DNA of 64,000 nucleotides, from NCBI GenBank assembly GCA_936432065.2, contig OW386289.2, positions 164,423,348-164,487,347 on the forward strand, written 5' to 3'. Below the pieces are notes generated by a model. It worked only from the letters and a program-made list of their open reading frames with translations, searched no databases and had not been told where the DNA came from. The translations under genes and the position numbers were made by a program. Position 1 is the first letter of the stretch, and the number at the start of each line of letters is the position of its first letter. This stretch comes from Rutpela maculata (Eukaryota; Arthropoda; Insecta; Coleoptera; Cerambycidae). Below, piece after piece: positions 23,173 through 34,291 of the stretch.

Positions 23173-23299
23173 TTTCAGAAAAAATACTATGTGTACCTCG
23201 TAGCAAAAGCATATTCCCGGAGTTCAATGATTCAATTTATATTGTCGTCTGGGAATATACTGGCTTTATTACTAAATACACGATGTACTATTTCTGAAA
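23173..23299. repeat. 127-bp hairpin, copy 1 of 2
   Basis: TTTCAGAAAAAATACTATGT and TACCTCGTAGCAAAAGCATA pair with the right arm (TATACTGGCTTTATTACTAA, then GTACTATTTCTGAAA). The arms are about 50 bp with a short loop. A second copy lies 350 bp downstream. Confidence 0.65.
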
Positions 23300-23526
23300 T
23301 CGGTCAAGAACGTCTACTTTCTCGGAGGAATTTCAGATCCCAAAATACGTTATTCTAGTATTTTAGTCGTTGTTAAGCAACTATCAAAAAACAGTCCGTG
23401 AAAGTTACTTTTCTCACCTGTTTTTTTATATATATTTTAGAAAGTAAATAATAAGCACTGAATCTCTGACTATTTTTTTAAATTCATTAATAAAAATTTC
23501 TTAATTTATAATAATATTGATTGAGA

Positions 23527-23671
23527 TTTCAGAAAAAATAGTATGTGTACCTCGTAGTAAAAGCACATTCCTGGACTTCAGAGCTTATTGGCCTTAGATT
23601 AACGCCTCGGCTAACAAATTACATCGTCGTCCGGGAATGTGTTGCTTTTACTACTAGATACAATGTGTTAT
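23527..23671. repeat. 145-bp hairpin, copy 2 of 2
   Basis: Same orientation and arm sequence as 23173-23299 (TTTCAGAAAAAATAGTATGT and TACCTCGTAGTAAAAGCACA), with a different, longer loop. The outer right arm has diverged. Loop differences suggest separate insertions and not a simple tandem copy. Confidence 0.6.
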
Positions 23672-25008
23672 TATGTAACAAGTCCATAAAGTGAAATTTT
23701 TTTTTTTTTTCGAAGGAGTAATGCTTCACTAGACATTTGTTATTAAAATTTTGTGAAGATTAATACTGAAAACCGAGTTAAAATCATTAAACATAAGATG
23801 TTGATTGTTGATTGCAATTTTTGGAATTCTCAGGATAAATAATTTTGAAATTATATGTGCATTGCATATTGAGGATACACATTTAATGAAGTCAAACTCT
23901 TTAATTTTATAAGCGTTTTATACAAAATGCAAATGCAATTAGTTATCTTTAGCATGAGCAAGTAAACAAAACCACTTGCTAAGACACCACGTCAATTCAA
24001 ACGGAAAATGCGGCTAACGAACCTAATAGTGTCCTGCGAATTAAGGAATTGACTGACCCCTACCGACAGCAAAAAACTTTTAAGAGGACGTCAAGTATCA
24101 TTTAGAACTTCTAGAAGGCACATAAAAATCAACGATCCGAAAAACCAACCATCTGAAATCGGTTAATTGGATTATCAAACAACCTTTCAAATCTCCAGAG
24201 GAGACCAAAATATATTAGTAAACTCCATACGTACAGATCCTTCACAGTTGCATACTTATCTTTCTTATAAAACGAATTACCGCAGTTTTTCTTTCTAATT
24301 GTTGATAGGTCCTGTTACATTACAGAATCAAATTAAATATATCGAAGTTGTTCATTAATTATTACTACTTTTATTTCAGTATCTATCAAGATGTTATATA
24401 CAATGTCTCGGGATGATACATAGGGTGCTGTCAAGAACTGTCGACAAATAATAATAATAACAATATACGTTTGTATTAGATAAATACATACATTTATAGA
24501 AAGCATAGCCACATTGGCTACTCTGACACTCAACCCTAATGACCAAATGAATTTAACAAATTAAAACAATATACAAAAGCAGACATAAAATTGATTAAAA
24601 TCTAACAGAACTGTAAAATATCATTCTAGAAAATAGTAGCAGTACAAAATACAGTGATATTACATGCATAGTGGGGCATGGCCATTCGCAGTTGGCCACG
24701 CGAATATCTATTTGATTAAAATTTTTGTTTTGTTTTTGTTCAAATAAGATATAATTCAATTTTAGGTGGTACGACTGAGGTTAAGAACGCAACCGCATAT
24801 ATCTTTTTTATATTTTGCAGTTGGTCACGGCAAACTATTTTTGTAAAACATTTTGGTTTAATATTATAATAAAACTTTGATAATGTAAAATATCACATTT
24901 TAAACGTATCTGGCGATCACACTCTATGATGGATATGAACTAATTTCATTGTTACATATGCACCAAATTTAAATGAAAATTTTAAGACTAATAGAGGTTT
25001 ATCATCCA
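23672..25008. other. Unassigned AT-rich DNA
   Basis: No gene or element recognised. Confidence 0.35.
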
Positions 25009-25510
25009 ATAAACAATTTAAAAGTCATTTATCGTCAAGAGGTTTTAAGAAAGTTTTGTCAAGGTTATAAAATAGCTTTATTGATGTTGTCAAGTATATT
25101 TGCTCCCATAGGGTAAGTTTTAGAGCGTTCTATAAAACCTAATTATAAAGCTGCTAGGATTATTTTTATTTGTAATGGGTTTATCATATCTATATAAAAC
25201 TCCCCATAAAGCTAAATGGTTTTATTGTCTTCTTAAATTACATTAAAATTTAAAAAGGCTTTAAACTATCCTTTATGCTTTAACAAGTATGCAGTAAATA
25301 CATTTCAAATTATTTTTAAAACTAGACATTTTCAATGGCTACTAGTACTTATTAAAGGTCACTACAAAATAAATTAGTCTCTTAAAACATCCTTGTCAAA
25401 TGTTTTGATAAAACCCTTATAAAGAAAAAAGGCATCTATAAATCTAGGAGGCAAATCTTAATTCCATAAAACACTCCCTAAAACTTAATTCATGACAACA
25501 AATGTGTTAG
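25009..25510 (+). repeat. Family D end array, copy 1
   Basis: About 500 bp of AT-rich DNA dominated by short variants of TTTATAAAACC/GGTTTTATAA and CTTTAAAAC. It begins CCAATAAACAATTTAAAAGT. The whole block, including AAAACTAGACATTTTCAATG, is found inverted at 55090-55645, so this is a defined repeat and not simple low complexity. It lies immediately upstream of the DDE transposase at 25630-26849 and may be that element's left end. Confidence 0.6.
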
Positions 25511-25629
25511 AAGCGTTTCACTACTATTAAAAGGGCCCAGATAAGGTTTTCAAGAGTGGCACTATGTCATTGTAAGCGAAGAATTTGAAATAAACGTTAT
25601 AGCGTATATCGAATATGACCGCACTGTTT

Positions 25630-26849
25630 CCATTCGCGAATTATTATGCAATGCAATACTTCCATCAAAAGTGCCAGGAAAATTTTAAGAAAACACGGAT
25701 TTAAATTATTTAAGTATCAAATTCACCATCATCTATATGGAAATGACTTACAAAGAAGACTTAATCACTGCAATTGGTTTTTAGTAATTAATTTAAACGT
25801 AAATCTAATATTCCACCATAATATTATTTTTACTGATGAATCCAAGTTCACCAATCTAGGAATGAATAGACAGAAACAGTACTAGTTACTGAGCTGTGGA
25901 GAATCAGAAATTAGTAATAGAAGGTGCTTTTTAGGGACGTTTTATAGTAGACGTTTGGTTGGGCATAATAGGACTCAATATCATTGGTCCAATATTTTTC
26001 TATCGACCACTAAATGGAGAAATTTTTTTCTTTTTATCTGTTTATTTAACGTCGGCCTATTTCCGCTACCAGGGCCTATCACCGACGCCAGGAGACGAGC
26101 TACCCCCAACCTGGAAATTTTGCCGAACCTCTTCCCTTAAGAACAGTAGGGATCTTTTACTTGCCTAACATTTAATAGACAAGGGACCGCCTGCTTTACA
26201 TCCCCTCTGAAGGATGGTATATCCACTACGTAATCCTCGTCTGAAATTACGTAGCTTCCGCGTATACACTGATATACAAGCCGCTAGAAGGTGGGACGAG
26301 AACGCTGTATTTCCCAAGATGGGTCACTCATCCAAGTACTAACCGCGCTCGACGTTGCTTCAATGGAATATCGACTGACATTCACATTGAAGTAGCCTCT
26401 ACGCTCGCCTCTAAACGGAGAAATGTATTTGGAATTTCTCCAAAATCAAATAGAACCTTTTATAAATAACTTGCAGGAAAACGAAAATATAATTTTTCAA
26501 CAAGATAGATAATTCAAGAATTGTTGCAAATTATTTAAATGGACGGTTTGGTGAAAACTGGTTGGGAACCAATGGACCAATCCGATGGCCAGCAAGATCA
26601 CCTGACTTGGCCCCGCTGGATTTTTCAATATGGTGTTATCTAAAAGAAACAGTGTATATAACTCCGCCAATATTAGAAATCTTGGAAAACGGGATTAGAA
26701 GAGGTATTGAAGAGCATTTACAAAACCTGCTCAGAGAAAATATTAGGAGAATCAGATTGTGTCTGAAACAAGGTGGTCAATGCATAGGACATTTAATTGA
26801 ACAACTTTTTTATCAATTTTATGTTTATTTTATTTATTTACTTAGGTAA
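25630..26849 (+). pseudogene. Tc1/mariner-superfamily (DDE) transposase, interrupted by a SINE
   Basis: The frame begins SARKILRKHGFKLFKYQ (helix-turn-helix end), then HHHLYGNDLQRRLNHCNW. FTDESKF (25836-25856) carries the first catalytic aspartate. After a frameshift, GIIGLNIIGPIFFYRPLNGE (25959-26022) follows, then a SINE (26024-26410). The gene resumes with YLEFLQNQIEPFINNLQE, IIFQQD (second aspartate, about 26505), GENWLGTNGPIRWPARSPDL and APLDFSIWCYLKETVY (third catalytic region, about 26590-26660). It ends near 26849. All three acidic positions are recognisable, but a stop after QQD and two frameshifts make it inactive. The 5' end with the first helix-turn-helix is incomplete. The fragment at 16622-17690 is the same family. 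Confidence 0.8.
26024..26410 (-). mobile_element. 5S-rRNA-derived SINE (SINE3-like) in a transposase gene
   Basis: On the minus strand the body includes AAGCAACGTCGAGCGCGGTT, then AGTACTTGGATGAGTGACC and TTGGGAAATACAGCG (about 26300-26365). This is the 3' half of eukaryotic 5S rRNA, which carries its internal promoter. The tail ends in AATAAACAGATAAAAAG and an A-rich run at the plus-strand left side. A 14-bp target-site duplication CTAAA(T/C)GGAGAAAT flanks it (26010-26023 and 26411-26424), one mismatch. The duplication encodes the LNGE of the host transposase, so the insertion point is exact. Confidence 0.8.
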
Positions 26850-26869
26850 TTAGTTCATTAAGCCAATAT

Positions 26870-28500
26870 TGTTTGAAATAAAAAAATCTTTAGAAACTAA
26901 AACCAAAAACCTCATAAACCAGTGATTTATGCCAGATATAATAAATGTCCAATGCACTTAAAGATCGTCTTCTCTTAAAGAAAGTTTAAAAAAGGCTTTC
27001 AAGAATTTACATTAAAACGAAATGATCTTGTAGTCTTTATTGGTCTATGACTAACTTATCAAGGTATTTGTTAAGTCTTCAACAAGACTCTCTAGTTGTT
27101 AAGTCCAACTTAGGAGGATCAAGTTTTATTGAAGAATTTAGGAAATGTTGAAGTTTTATAATCACTTTATAAAATTATCTTGGGGTGGTTGATACTGATG
27201 GTCGATAAATCTAATATGCTTTGAGATCACTAAGTTTCAAGTCGAACTTTCATAAATACAACTTGTTAGAGCTTTAATGAAATGGGCAAAAAACTGTATA
27301 AGTCAGGCTTAACCATAAAAGGATTTGCATTCTCATTGTCCAGACTATAATGTTTTAAAATAGGTAGTTTTAAAGCTCTATTAAGAGATATTCGTTGGCA
27401 TTTCATGGATTTGTGGATGCCGTGTGTATGTGGATGAATAAACACAACACATGTAATACAAAGAGAAGGTTGTCTGGAAGAGGGCAGGCAATATCCATTA
27501 CCGAGCGACATTGCGACATGGCCTACTACCAATAACTTTCTACAAATGTGACAAAATCTTAAAATCAAACATAATTTTTAGGTTAGGTTTTACACGCGCC
27601 ATAAACCCTATATATCTTAAAGTGGTTGCGTTAATTACTTAAAGGGTTTAGAATAGGTTTTAAAATAGCCTACAAGTTTTAAAAAATATATTAAAACCAA
27701 TGACACTTAAAATATGCTTCGACGGGAGCGATCGGCGTACTTAAAAAGCAATTGGTAATTGAATAGACATTTTAAGACAAAACACGTTAGAAGTAGAATT
27801 ATTCACAACTAGTAGGGTTTAGGCTTACAGTCGCCATTATTTCTAACAACCAAGCAATGTACAGGAGTCAGCCATATTGGGGAGGTTCCAAGTTTTGATT
27901 TTGTGAAGGTTTTAAATCACCGAAAGGAAAAATTAATTATCCATATGTTTTTTTAAATTTGCGTTTTTAGAGGGAGCGCAAATTTTTAAAAACTATCTTA
28001 CCATGTATTATAGTAAACTTAGTCTCGTTGAAGATTATAGGCAACTGTGAGAACTCCCAATACTTTATTTGCAAATACTCTCTCGCAGTATTCGCCACAT
28101 GTTCATTTTATAACTATGCATGGCGGCCTATATATTGTGTGGATGATGTGAGTGTGGCAATAGATTTATTTGCTTCTATATTTACTTCATTAAATATAAA
28201 ACGTTTTCTCAATGGATTTGTGTGTGCCTTTAACATTTTAATATAGTGCTTATTCTAAACCAAGTATAGTTTTATAATTTTCTTCAAATATTCTACGAGT
28301 AAAGATTTAGATGTTTCATTAAAACTTGAAAGCTTTAATAGTAGTTTTAAAAAGAGACATGTGGTGTAAGTCTTTCTCTAGGTGGGCCCCTTTACTCTTA
28401 TAAGGGTTTTAAGTCAGTTTTATAGAGTCCTTCCGGACCATTTATATTTATAAGTATTCTTAGAAATAAGCATTCAGAATATCTTATAGAGTATATTAAA
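26870..28500. repeat. Family D-type arrays downstream of the transposase
   Basis: AT-rich DNA with the same TTTTATAA/AAGTTTTA word set as 25009-25510, densest at about 26980-27180, 27590-27720 and 28290-28460. A clear right terminus mirroring the 25009 end was not found. No coding sequence was recognised; frames near 27266-27568 and 28028-28246 have no motif. Confidence 0.4.
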
Positions 28501-29719
28501 ACTAGAATTGTTACTTTGGAGGTAGTGGTTCCCACTCAAAATTTTCGAGAAAATTTATGAAAAATATTGACATTTTAAACAATATCTATAATATATCGCA
28601 TTTCGTGACAAATTAAAAGTTTGTCAAATTTAATTAAAAACCAATAAGAAAACACATTTCGTTTGCTATCTTAACAAGTTGTTTAGCATCAGTTTCATTA
28701 ATATCGCCAGGCATATTACATCGCATATTACATTTAGAAAAAAGTGCTCCTACGGCGCCATTTAAAAAAAATGACAACTTCTGATACGTCGCGCGTCGTT
28801 GAAAAGGGAATTCTAATCTCTATCCAACTATATAAAAAATATACAGGGTTCTATTTAAAATTCTTAACTTGGACCAACTTTCGGAAACACCGGAAGTGGT
28901 ATTCTATTGTTTTTTCACGGAAAATATGAGTCCCAATGAGCAATATCCACAAACTAAATTTCAAACTTCTACCTTAAAAGACAATTAAACGTTGCCTTGT
29001 AAAACGAAGCCGTTTTCACCCGGTATAAAAAATTATGACTTTTATTATAGCAACCATAAAGCTGATGTTATAATTTCTGAATTGTCTTAAAAGTAAAGTT
29101 TGACTCTCATAATAAAAGCTCAGAGAAAATTAGTGCCACCACCGGTAATTTGAACTTGTGTCTATTTTGGTTTTATTACCTTACCTTCCTCCAGAGCCAT
29201 AATCGTAAAATATGTAGTGTGTCGAAATTCGCAATGATTCTTATGCATGCAGTGAAAATTGCCGGTTAGTTTATGTAAATTAACGGACACGAGACAGAGG
29301 TATTCGAGTGTAAATGACAATTAGTGGCTAGTATACATTTAATTAACTTGTTGATTTCACGGTACACTTGCATGTAGTTGTATAATAAACGAACTGTTTA
29401 AATGACCAATCTGGTTTCTCCTTTACCGCCTTTAACGCATATGGTCCTATAGACATTATTAACGGTATCCTTCTTGTGAGTGGGATGCACAACATGTCTG
29501 ATATCACATGTTTTATGAAAATAAAAGTTAACTGTTCTGGCAATTTTTTTATCCGACTGTGTAAAATAATAAGAATTTTTATTAGCCCAACAGGACAAAT
29601 CAAATTGCAATTGCAAGTGCTGAGTTCAAAAATATTAAAAAGACAACGATACATGAATTATAAAAACATTTTAAAAGCTTAATTTAGAAATGACACAGCC
29701 GTATCTAATAGTTGTTTTT
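28501..29719. other. Unassigned DNA
   Basis: No supported gene. Around 28838 TATACAGGGTTCTATTTAAA resembles a mariner-like end but has no partner. Overlapping frames at 29343-29682 on both strands have no recognisable domain. Confidence 0.35.
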
Positions 29720-30165
29720 TACTTCCACATCCAGTGGAAGTATAGTAACGACAAAAAAAACATGAAAATTTGTATTGTTCAAAAGGCTTAGAATGTCACG
29801 AAACGTCGAGATTTTAAGTTTGAGCAAAAAAAAAAAAATTCTGTCTGTCGGTCTGTCTGTCTGTAACTTTTTTTGTGCTCATGGTTACTCTGGAACCATT
29901 TAAGATATTGACTTCAAATTTGGTGCACGTATGTATTTTAACGTGATCAGGAACTAGATCTTTTCGTCTTAGGTAAATTAGGGTAAATGGGGGTAAAAGT
30001 CCATATAATTGTTTTTTAGTATATACATGAGAAGCTATAAGATCTCAAAAAAGAATTTGGCATTAGCCACCCCCACCCCATTATTAAAAGGGTGAAAAAA
30101 ATTGATTTAGTGTGGTGTGTACAAGAACCAAAAATCTCAAAATATTTTTTTACTTCATTCACCAC
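29720..30165 (-). mobile_element. HINE-like family A, copy d (5' truncated)
   Basis: Starts with the hairpin TACTTCCACATCCAGTGGAA. It has only a short GTCTGTCG microsatellite (about 29843-29865) and stops in the TTTACTTCATTCACC block, losing the left 200 bp of the element. Confidence 0.75.
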
Positions 30166-30185
30166 TTCACCACTTCAATTATAAT

Positions 30186-31640
30186 ATGGATTCCAGGTTG
30201 TGGACTGATATTCAAGATTGGATCTCCCAAATGTATAATATAAAACTTTCAAGGCTTATAAGTTATTAAAATTCTTACACTTTATTATAATGAAACCACG
30301 CATTTTGATAGCTACTGATGTTTTTGAGTTAATATGTTTTTCTAATGGAGACTGGTGATTAATAATTGTGCCTAGATCTTTAGTATCGGTGCATCGAGAT
30401 AAAATAATACCATTAATATAATAGACATAATTAAAATTTTTCCATTAGGAAATGATAACATTTTGCATGCGTTAATATTCAAATGAAGTTTATTCAATAT
30501 GCATCTGCCTTATAACTTATTAATTCCAGCATGTAAGACATCAAAACCACTCTCTGACTTAATACTATTAAATAACCGCTACCCAAGGAATCACTACTTC
30601 CACATCCAGATTCTCTATCCAAGTCACTCACAACGAAAAAACTTTGTATGTGAAAATAATTGTTTATGGAACTTTAATAATATAATATTTGAAATCCTTT
30701 ACCCCAAAAACCCATAAAACGATACCCCACATCGTTAGTGGGGTGAGGGTGGTGATAGTGGGGGGTGGATGAAGTAAAAAAATATTTTGAGGTTTCTGGT
30801 TCCTGTACATGCACTAAATCACATTTTTTTTTCATCCCCTTTACTAAGGAGGTGGGGATGGTAATGGGGGTGGCTAATGCCAAAATTTTTTTTGAGACCT
30901 CAGCTGCTCTTGTATATACTAAATACCAATTTCATGGACTCTTACCTGCTTGATTTACCCCAAATTTACCCCAATTTACCCCCTAACCCTTCGACGGAAC
31001 AAGATGAAAATATAATATAGTTCTAGATCTCGTTAAAGTACATATGTGTACCAAATTTCAAGTCAATATCTCAAACGGTTCCAGAATAAACGTGCGCACA
31101 AAAAAAAACTTACAGACAGACAGACAGACAGACAGACCGACAGACAGACCGACAGACAGACCGACAGACAGACCGACAGACAGACCGACAGACAGACCGA
31201 CAGACAGACCGACAGACCGACAGACGGACAGAAATTTTTTTTTCGCTCAAACTTAAAATCTCGACGTTTCAAGACATTTTAAGCCTATTTGGACAATAAA
31301 AATTTTAAAAATTTTTTTTTGTCGTTACTATACTTCCACTGGACGTGGAAGTAATTTTTAAATCATCAGCAAAAATAGTTTGTTACAATTAATTTTTCTG
31401 CACAAATCATTGATAAAAAGAAAAAACAGTGGAGGTCTAAGATTAGAACCTTGTGTAGCACCAGAAGTGGCTACGAAAGTTTCCGATATTATTATTCGTC
31501 ATTATTCGTGACATATTGTTTTGTGTCTAATAAATACAAGTGAAAAATAATATTACTAGATCCGAAATTTTGTAATTCTTTTAGTATCAAAGTAAGATTA
31601 ATTTTAACAGGAGCCATCGAGAAGTCTGTGCACACCGTAT
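30186..31640 (-). pseudogene. Non-LTR reverse transcriptase interrupted by a HINE
   Basis: Minus strand, upstream to downstream: SGATQGSNLRPPLFFLFIND (about 31400-31470; consensus GVPQGS..GPLLF), then FADDLKI (31355-31374), the catalytic motif. Family-A copy e (30574-31353) interrupts here. The frame resumes as FNSIKSESGFDVLHAGINK, CILNKLHLNINACKMLSF and TDTKDLGTIINHQSPL (about 30340-30570). Removing copy e gives the continuous frame DDLKIFNSIK. A frameshift just before FADD and an internal stop show the RT was already, or has since become, a pseudogene. Upstream palm and endonuclease parts are not recognisable beyond about 31640. Confidence 0.8.
30574..31353 (+). mobile_element. HINE-like family A, copy e
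   Basis: 780 bp, full length: AACCGCTACCCAAGG to GTGGAAGTA. The microsatellite spans about 31112-31230. The host RT frame defines its boundaries within one base: [attaaat]-element-[atttttaa], or equivalently shifted by one. Neither alternative leaves a duplicated target. PTDR/QTDR reading frames over it are artefacts. Confidence 0.85.
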
Positions 31641-32129
31641 CAACCAGTCCAAATTTTATAAATATAATCAGTTATAGATTCATTACAAGTAACTTGTTTG
31701 GATACATGTTTGTAGATTTAAATTTTAGAAGTTATGTCAATATACGGATTTCGAAGTCTTAAAGCGACAAATTATGAAAACGACTGAAATCGTTGGGTAA
31801 AATTTCATAACACTATTCCTGTTATAGTTTTACTTAGATAGTATTATTTTTTTCTTTTGTAATCGCCAATAGGCATTATTAAATTCTTGGGTGTTTACAT
31901 GAATAGATAGATAGATAGATTTATTGGCCAAAGATAATACAAAGTCCATATGGCATGTCACAGATTACAAATAATAAGTTTATTTAATAGAAACTTATCA
32001 AGTACAGTTAACATAATACTGTAGGATTAAAGAAAAATACAATAATAAAAAGAAAGAAAGATAGACAAACATAGGTACTATAAGTATATACAACTTAATA
32101 AAATTAATAATTACATAAAAGAACAAACT

Positions 32130-32286
32130 GGATGAAGTAAAAAAAATATTTTGAAGCTTTTGGTTCTTGTACACACACTAAATCACAATTTTTCTTTCAT
32201 TCCATTTAATATGGGGGTGGGGGTGGTAATGGGGGTGGCTAATGCCAAAAATTTTTTTAGACCTTAGCTTCTCTTTTGTATACTAT
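32130..32286 (+). mobile_element. HINE-like family A, copy f (internal fragment)
   Basis: Only the central block survives: GGATGAAGTAAAAAAAATAT, AAATCACAATTTTTCTTTCA, GGGGGTGGTAATGGGGGTGG and CTTAGCTTCTCTTTTGTATA. Both ends are missing. Confidence 0.7.
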
Positions 32287-32483
32287 AAAAAAACATTTAG
32301 TAGTAAACTATATACTACGATAAGAAGAGATAAATAATAGATACTTGCAAGTAGGTACATTTAGACTAAGTTACTAACACTAATTGTAAGGATTATTATC
32401 CATAGTATCCATATTTAGGATGCCTTTTATTTGTATTAAATAAGGAAAATAATATAATTAAAAAAAAAAAATCACAACAAAAA

Positions 32484-33299
32484 AACCGCTGCCCAAGGAA
32501 TCACTACTTCCACATCTACATTTTTTATCTAAGTCACTCAAAACGAAAAAATTTTGTATGTGGAAATAATTGTTTATGGAACTTTAATAATATATTATTT
32601 GAAATCCTCTACCCCAAAAACCCATAAAACGATACCCCACATCGGTAGCGGTGTGGGGGTGGTGATAGGGGGTGGTAGTGGGGGTGGATGAAGTAAAAAA
32701 ACATTTTGAGGTGTCTGGTTCTTGTACACACACTAAATCACATTTTTTTTTCATCCCCTTTAATAATGGGGTTGGGGTGGTAATGGGGGGGTGGCTAATG
32801 CCAAATTTTTTTTTGAGACCTTAGCTTCCCTTGTATATACTAAATACCAATTTTATGGACTCTTACCTGCTTGATTTACCTATTTTCCCCAAATTTACCC
32901 CAATTTACCCCCCAACCCTTCGGCGGAACAAAATGAAAATATAATCTAGTTCTAGATCTCGTTAAAGTACATATGTGTATCAAATTTCAAGTCAATATCT
33001 CAAACGGTTCCAGAGTAAACGTGCGCACAAAAAAAGTTACAGACAGACCGACAGACAGACCGACAGACAGACCGACAGACAGACCGACAGACAGACCGAC
33101 AGACAGACCGACAGACAGACCGACAGACAGACCGACAGACAGACCGACAGACAGACCGACAGACGGACCGACAGACAGAAATTTTTTTTTCGCTCAAACT
33201 TAAAATCTCGACGTTTCGTGACATTCTACGCCTATTTGAACAATAAAAATTTTTTAAAATTTTTTTGTCGTTACTATACTTCCACTGGATGTGGAAGTA
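32484..33299 (+). mobile_element. HINE-like family A, copy g
   Basis: 816 bp, full length, with the second longest microsatellite (about 33038-33178). It is flanked by a 70-75 bp direct duplication of retrotransposon UTR (32400-32475 and 33303-33375), which is unusual for the family. Confidence 0.85.
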
Positions 33300-34291
33300 A
33301 TAATGTATCCATATTTTGGATGCTCTTTATTTGTTTAAATAATGAAAATAATATAATTAAAAAATAATGCAAAATAAAGAAAAAAAAAAGAAAAAAAAAG
33401 ATATATAAAATATGTATATTTAAAAAAATATGTATTTATTAGAATGATATACTAACAATATTTAAATCGTATCATTGCCTGACATTTGATAAATTAAATA
33501 AAGGATAGATTGAATATCAAATTCGAATATAGATTATGGATAAATAAATAAAAACGACAAAAACAGAATTCATATATTTCGGGTTTCCACAAAAATGACT
33601 GATGATACCAGTGACATTGAAACTTACGCACATACACACACACCCGATAAGAAGAAAAAAAGTATAAAAACTTGCTTAGAGTAATAATAAAAAATTCAAT
33701 TGTCATTTACTGCCTGTTCACAAACTCATTTATAGAATAATATGCTCCTTCAAGGAGGAAGGTTTTAACTGCTCTTTTGAAGTGGTTGTAATTTTCTATA
33801 TTTTTATATTCAGGCCGTAGAGCATTATATAAAGAAAAAAACTTATAATGTGGGGATTTCTCATATGCAGAAGATCTGTGCTTAGGCAGTTGTAGATAGT
33901 GTCCATATCTCGTATGATGCCCATGTCCTAAATTAACTTTAACAAAAGTGTCAATATTTCTTTAAGAGATAATAAGAGTCTGAAATGGAAATGTCACGTA
34001 CTGGAGATGAACAAGAAACTTTCCAGTGTTTTAATAAACAATAACCTTCTATCATTATATAATTAAAAAGAAAAAGAGAGCGATCTATATTGCTCAAAGA
34101 AATAATTCTCATTGATATAGTTTACTAAATATAACACAAAATAATATTTGTTTAGAAGATTTTACAAACAATACAAAAGATTGAAACGCATAGGACAAAA
34201 GTACATGTATATTTTAGAAACAGTATATAAAAATAAACAATTAACACATAAAAATGTATCATCATAGTACTGCAAATGTCAATAGAGTTAA

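Larger units (their letters stand above)
31897..34040 (-). pseudogene. Non-LTR retrotransposon, C-terminal end and long 3' UTR
   Basis: An uninterrupted C-terminal frame on the minus strand from about 33950 to a stop at 33707-33709 reads KVNLGHGHHTRYGHYLQLPK, HRSSAYEKSPHYKFFSLYNA and FKRAVKTFLLEGAYYSINEF. This is the usual end of Jockey/CR1-like ORF2 (HxxRxxxxL..., Y.kSp.Y, LYN.L, FK..vk.fL...YY). A shifted frame extends it to about 34040. The 3' UTR runs to about 31897, where GGCCAATAAA is followed by four (CTAT) units on the minus strand, a typical LINE tail. Two family-A pieces (f and g) lie in this UTR. Confidence 0.7.

Noticed and set aside
30674..30953. Pairs of 60-75 codon frames starting MALATPI or MDEVKKYFEV (also 50477-50768, 51710-51910, 34946-35251)
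   Set aside because: These recur only within family-A copies, overlap on opposite strands and are broken differently in each copy, so they follow from repeated non-coding DNA and not from protein selection.
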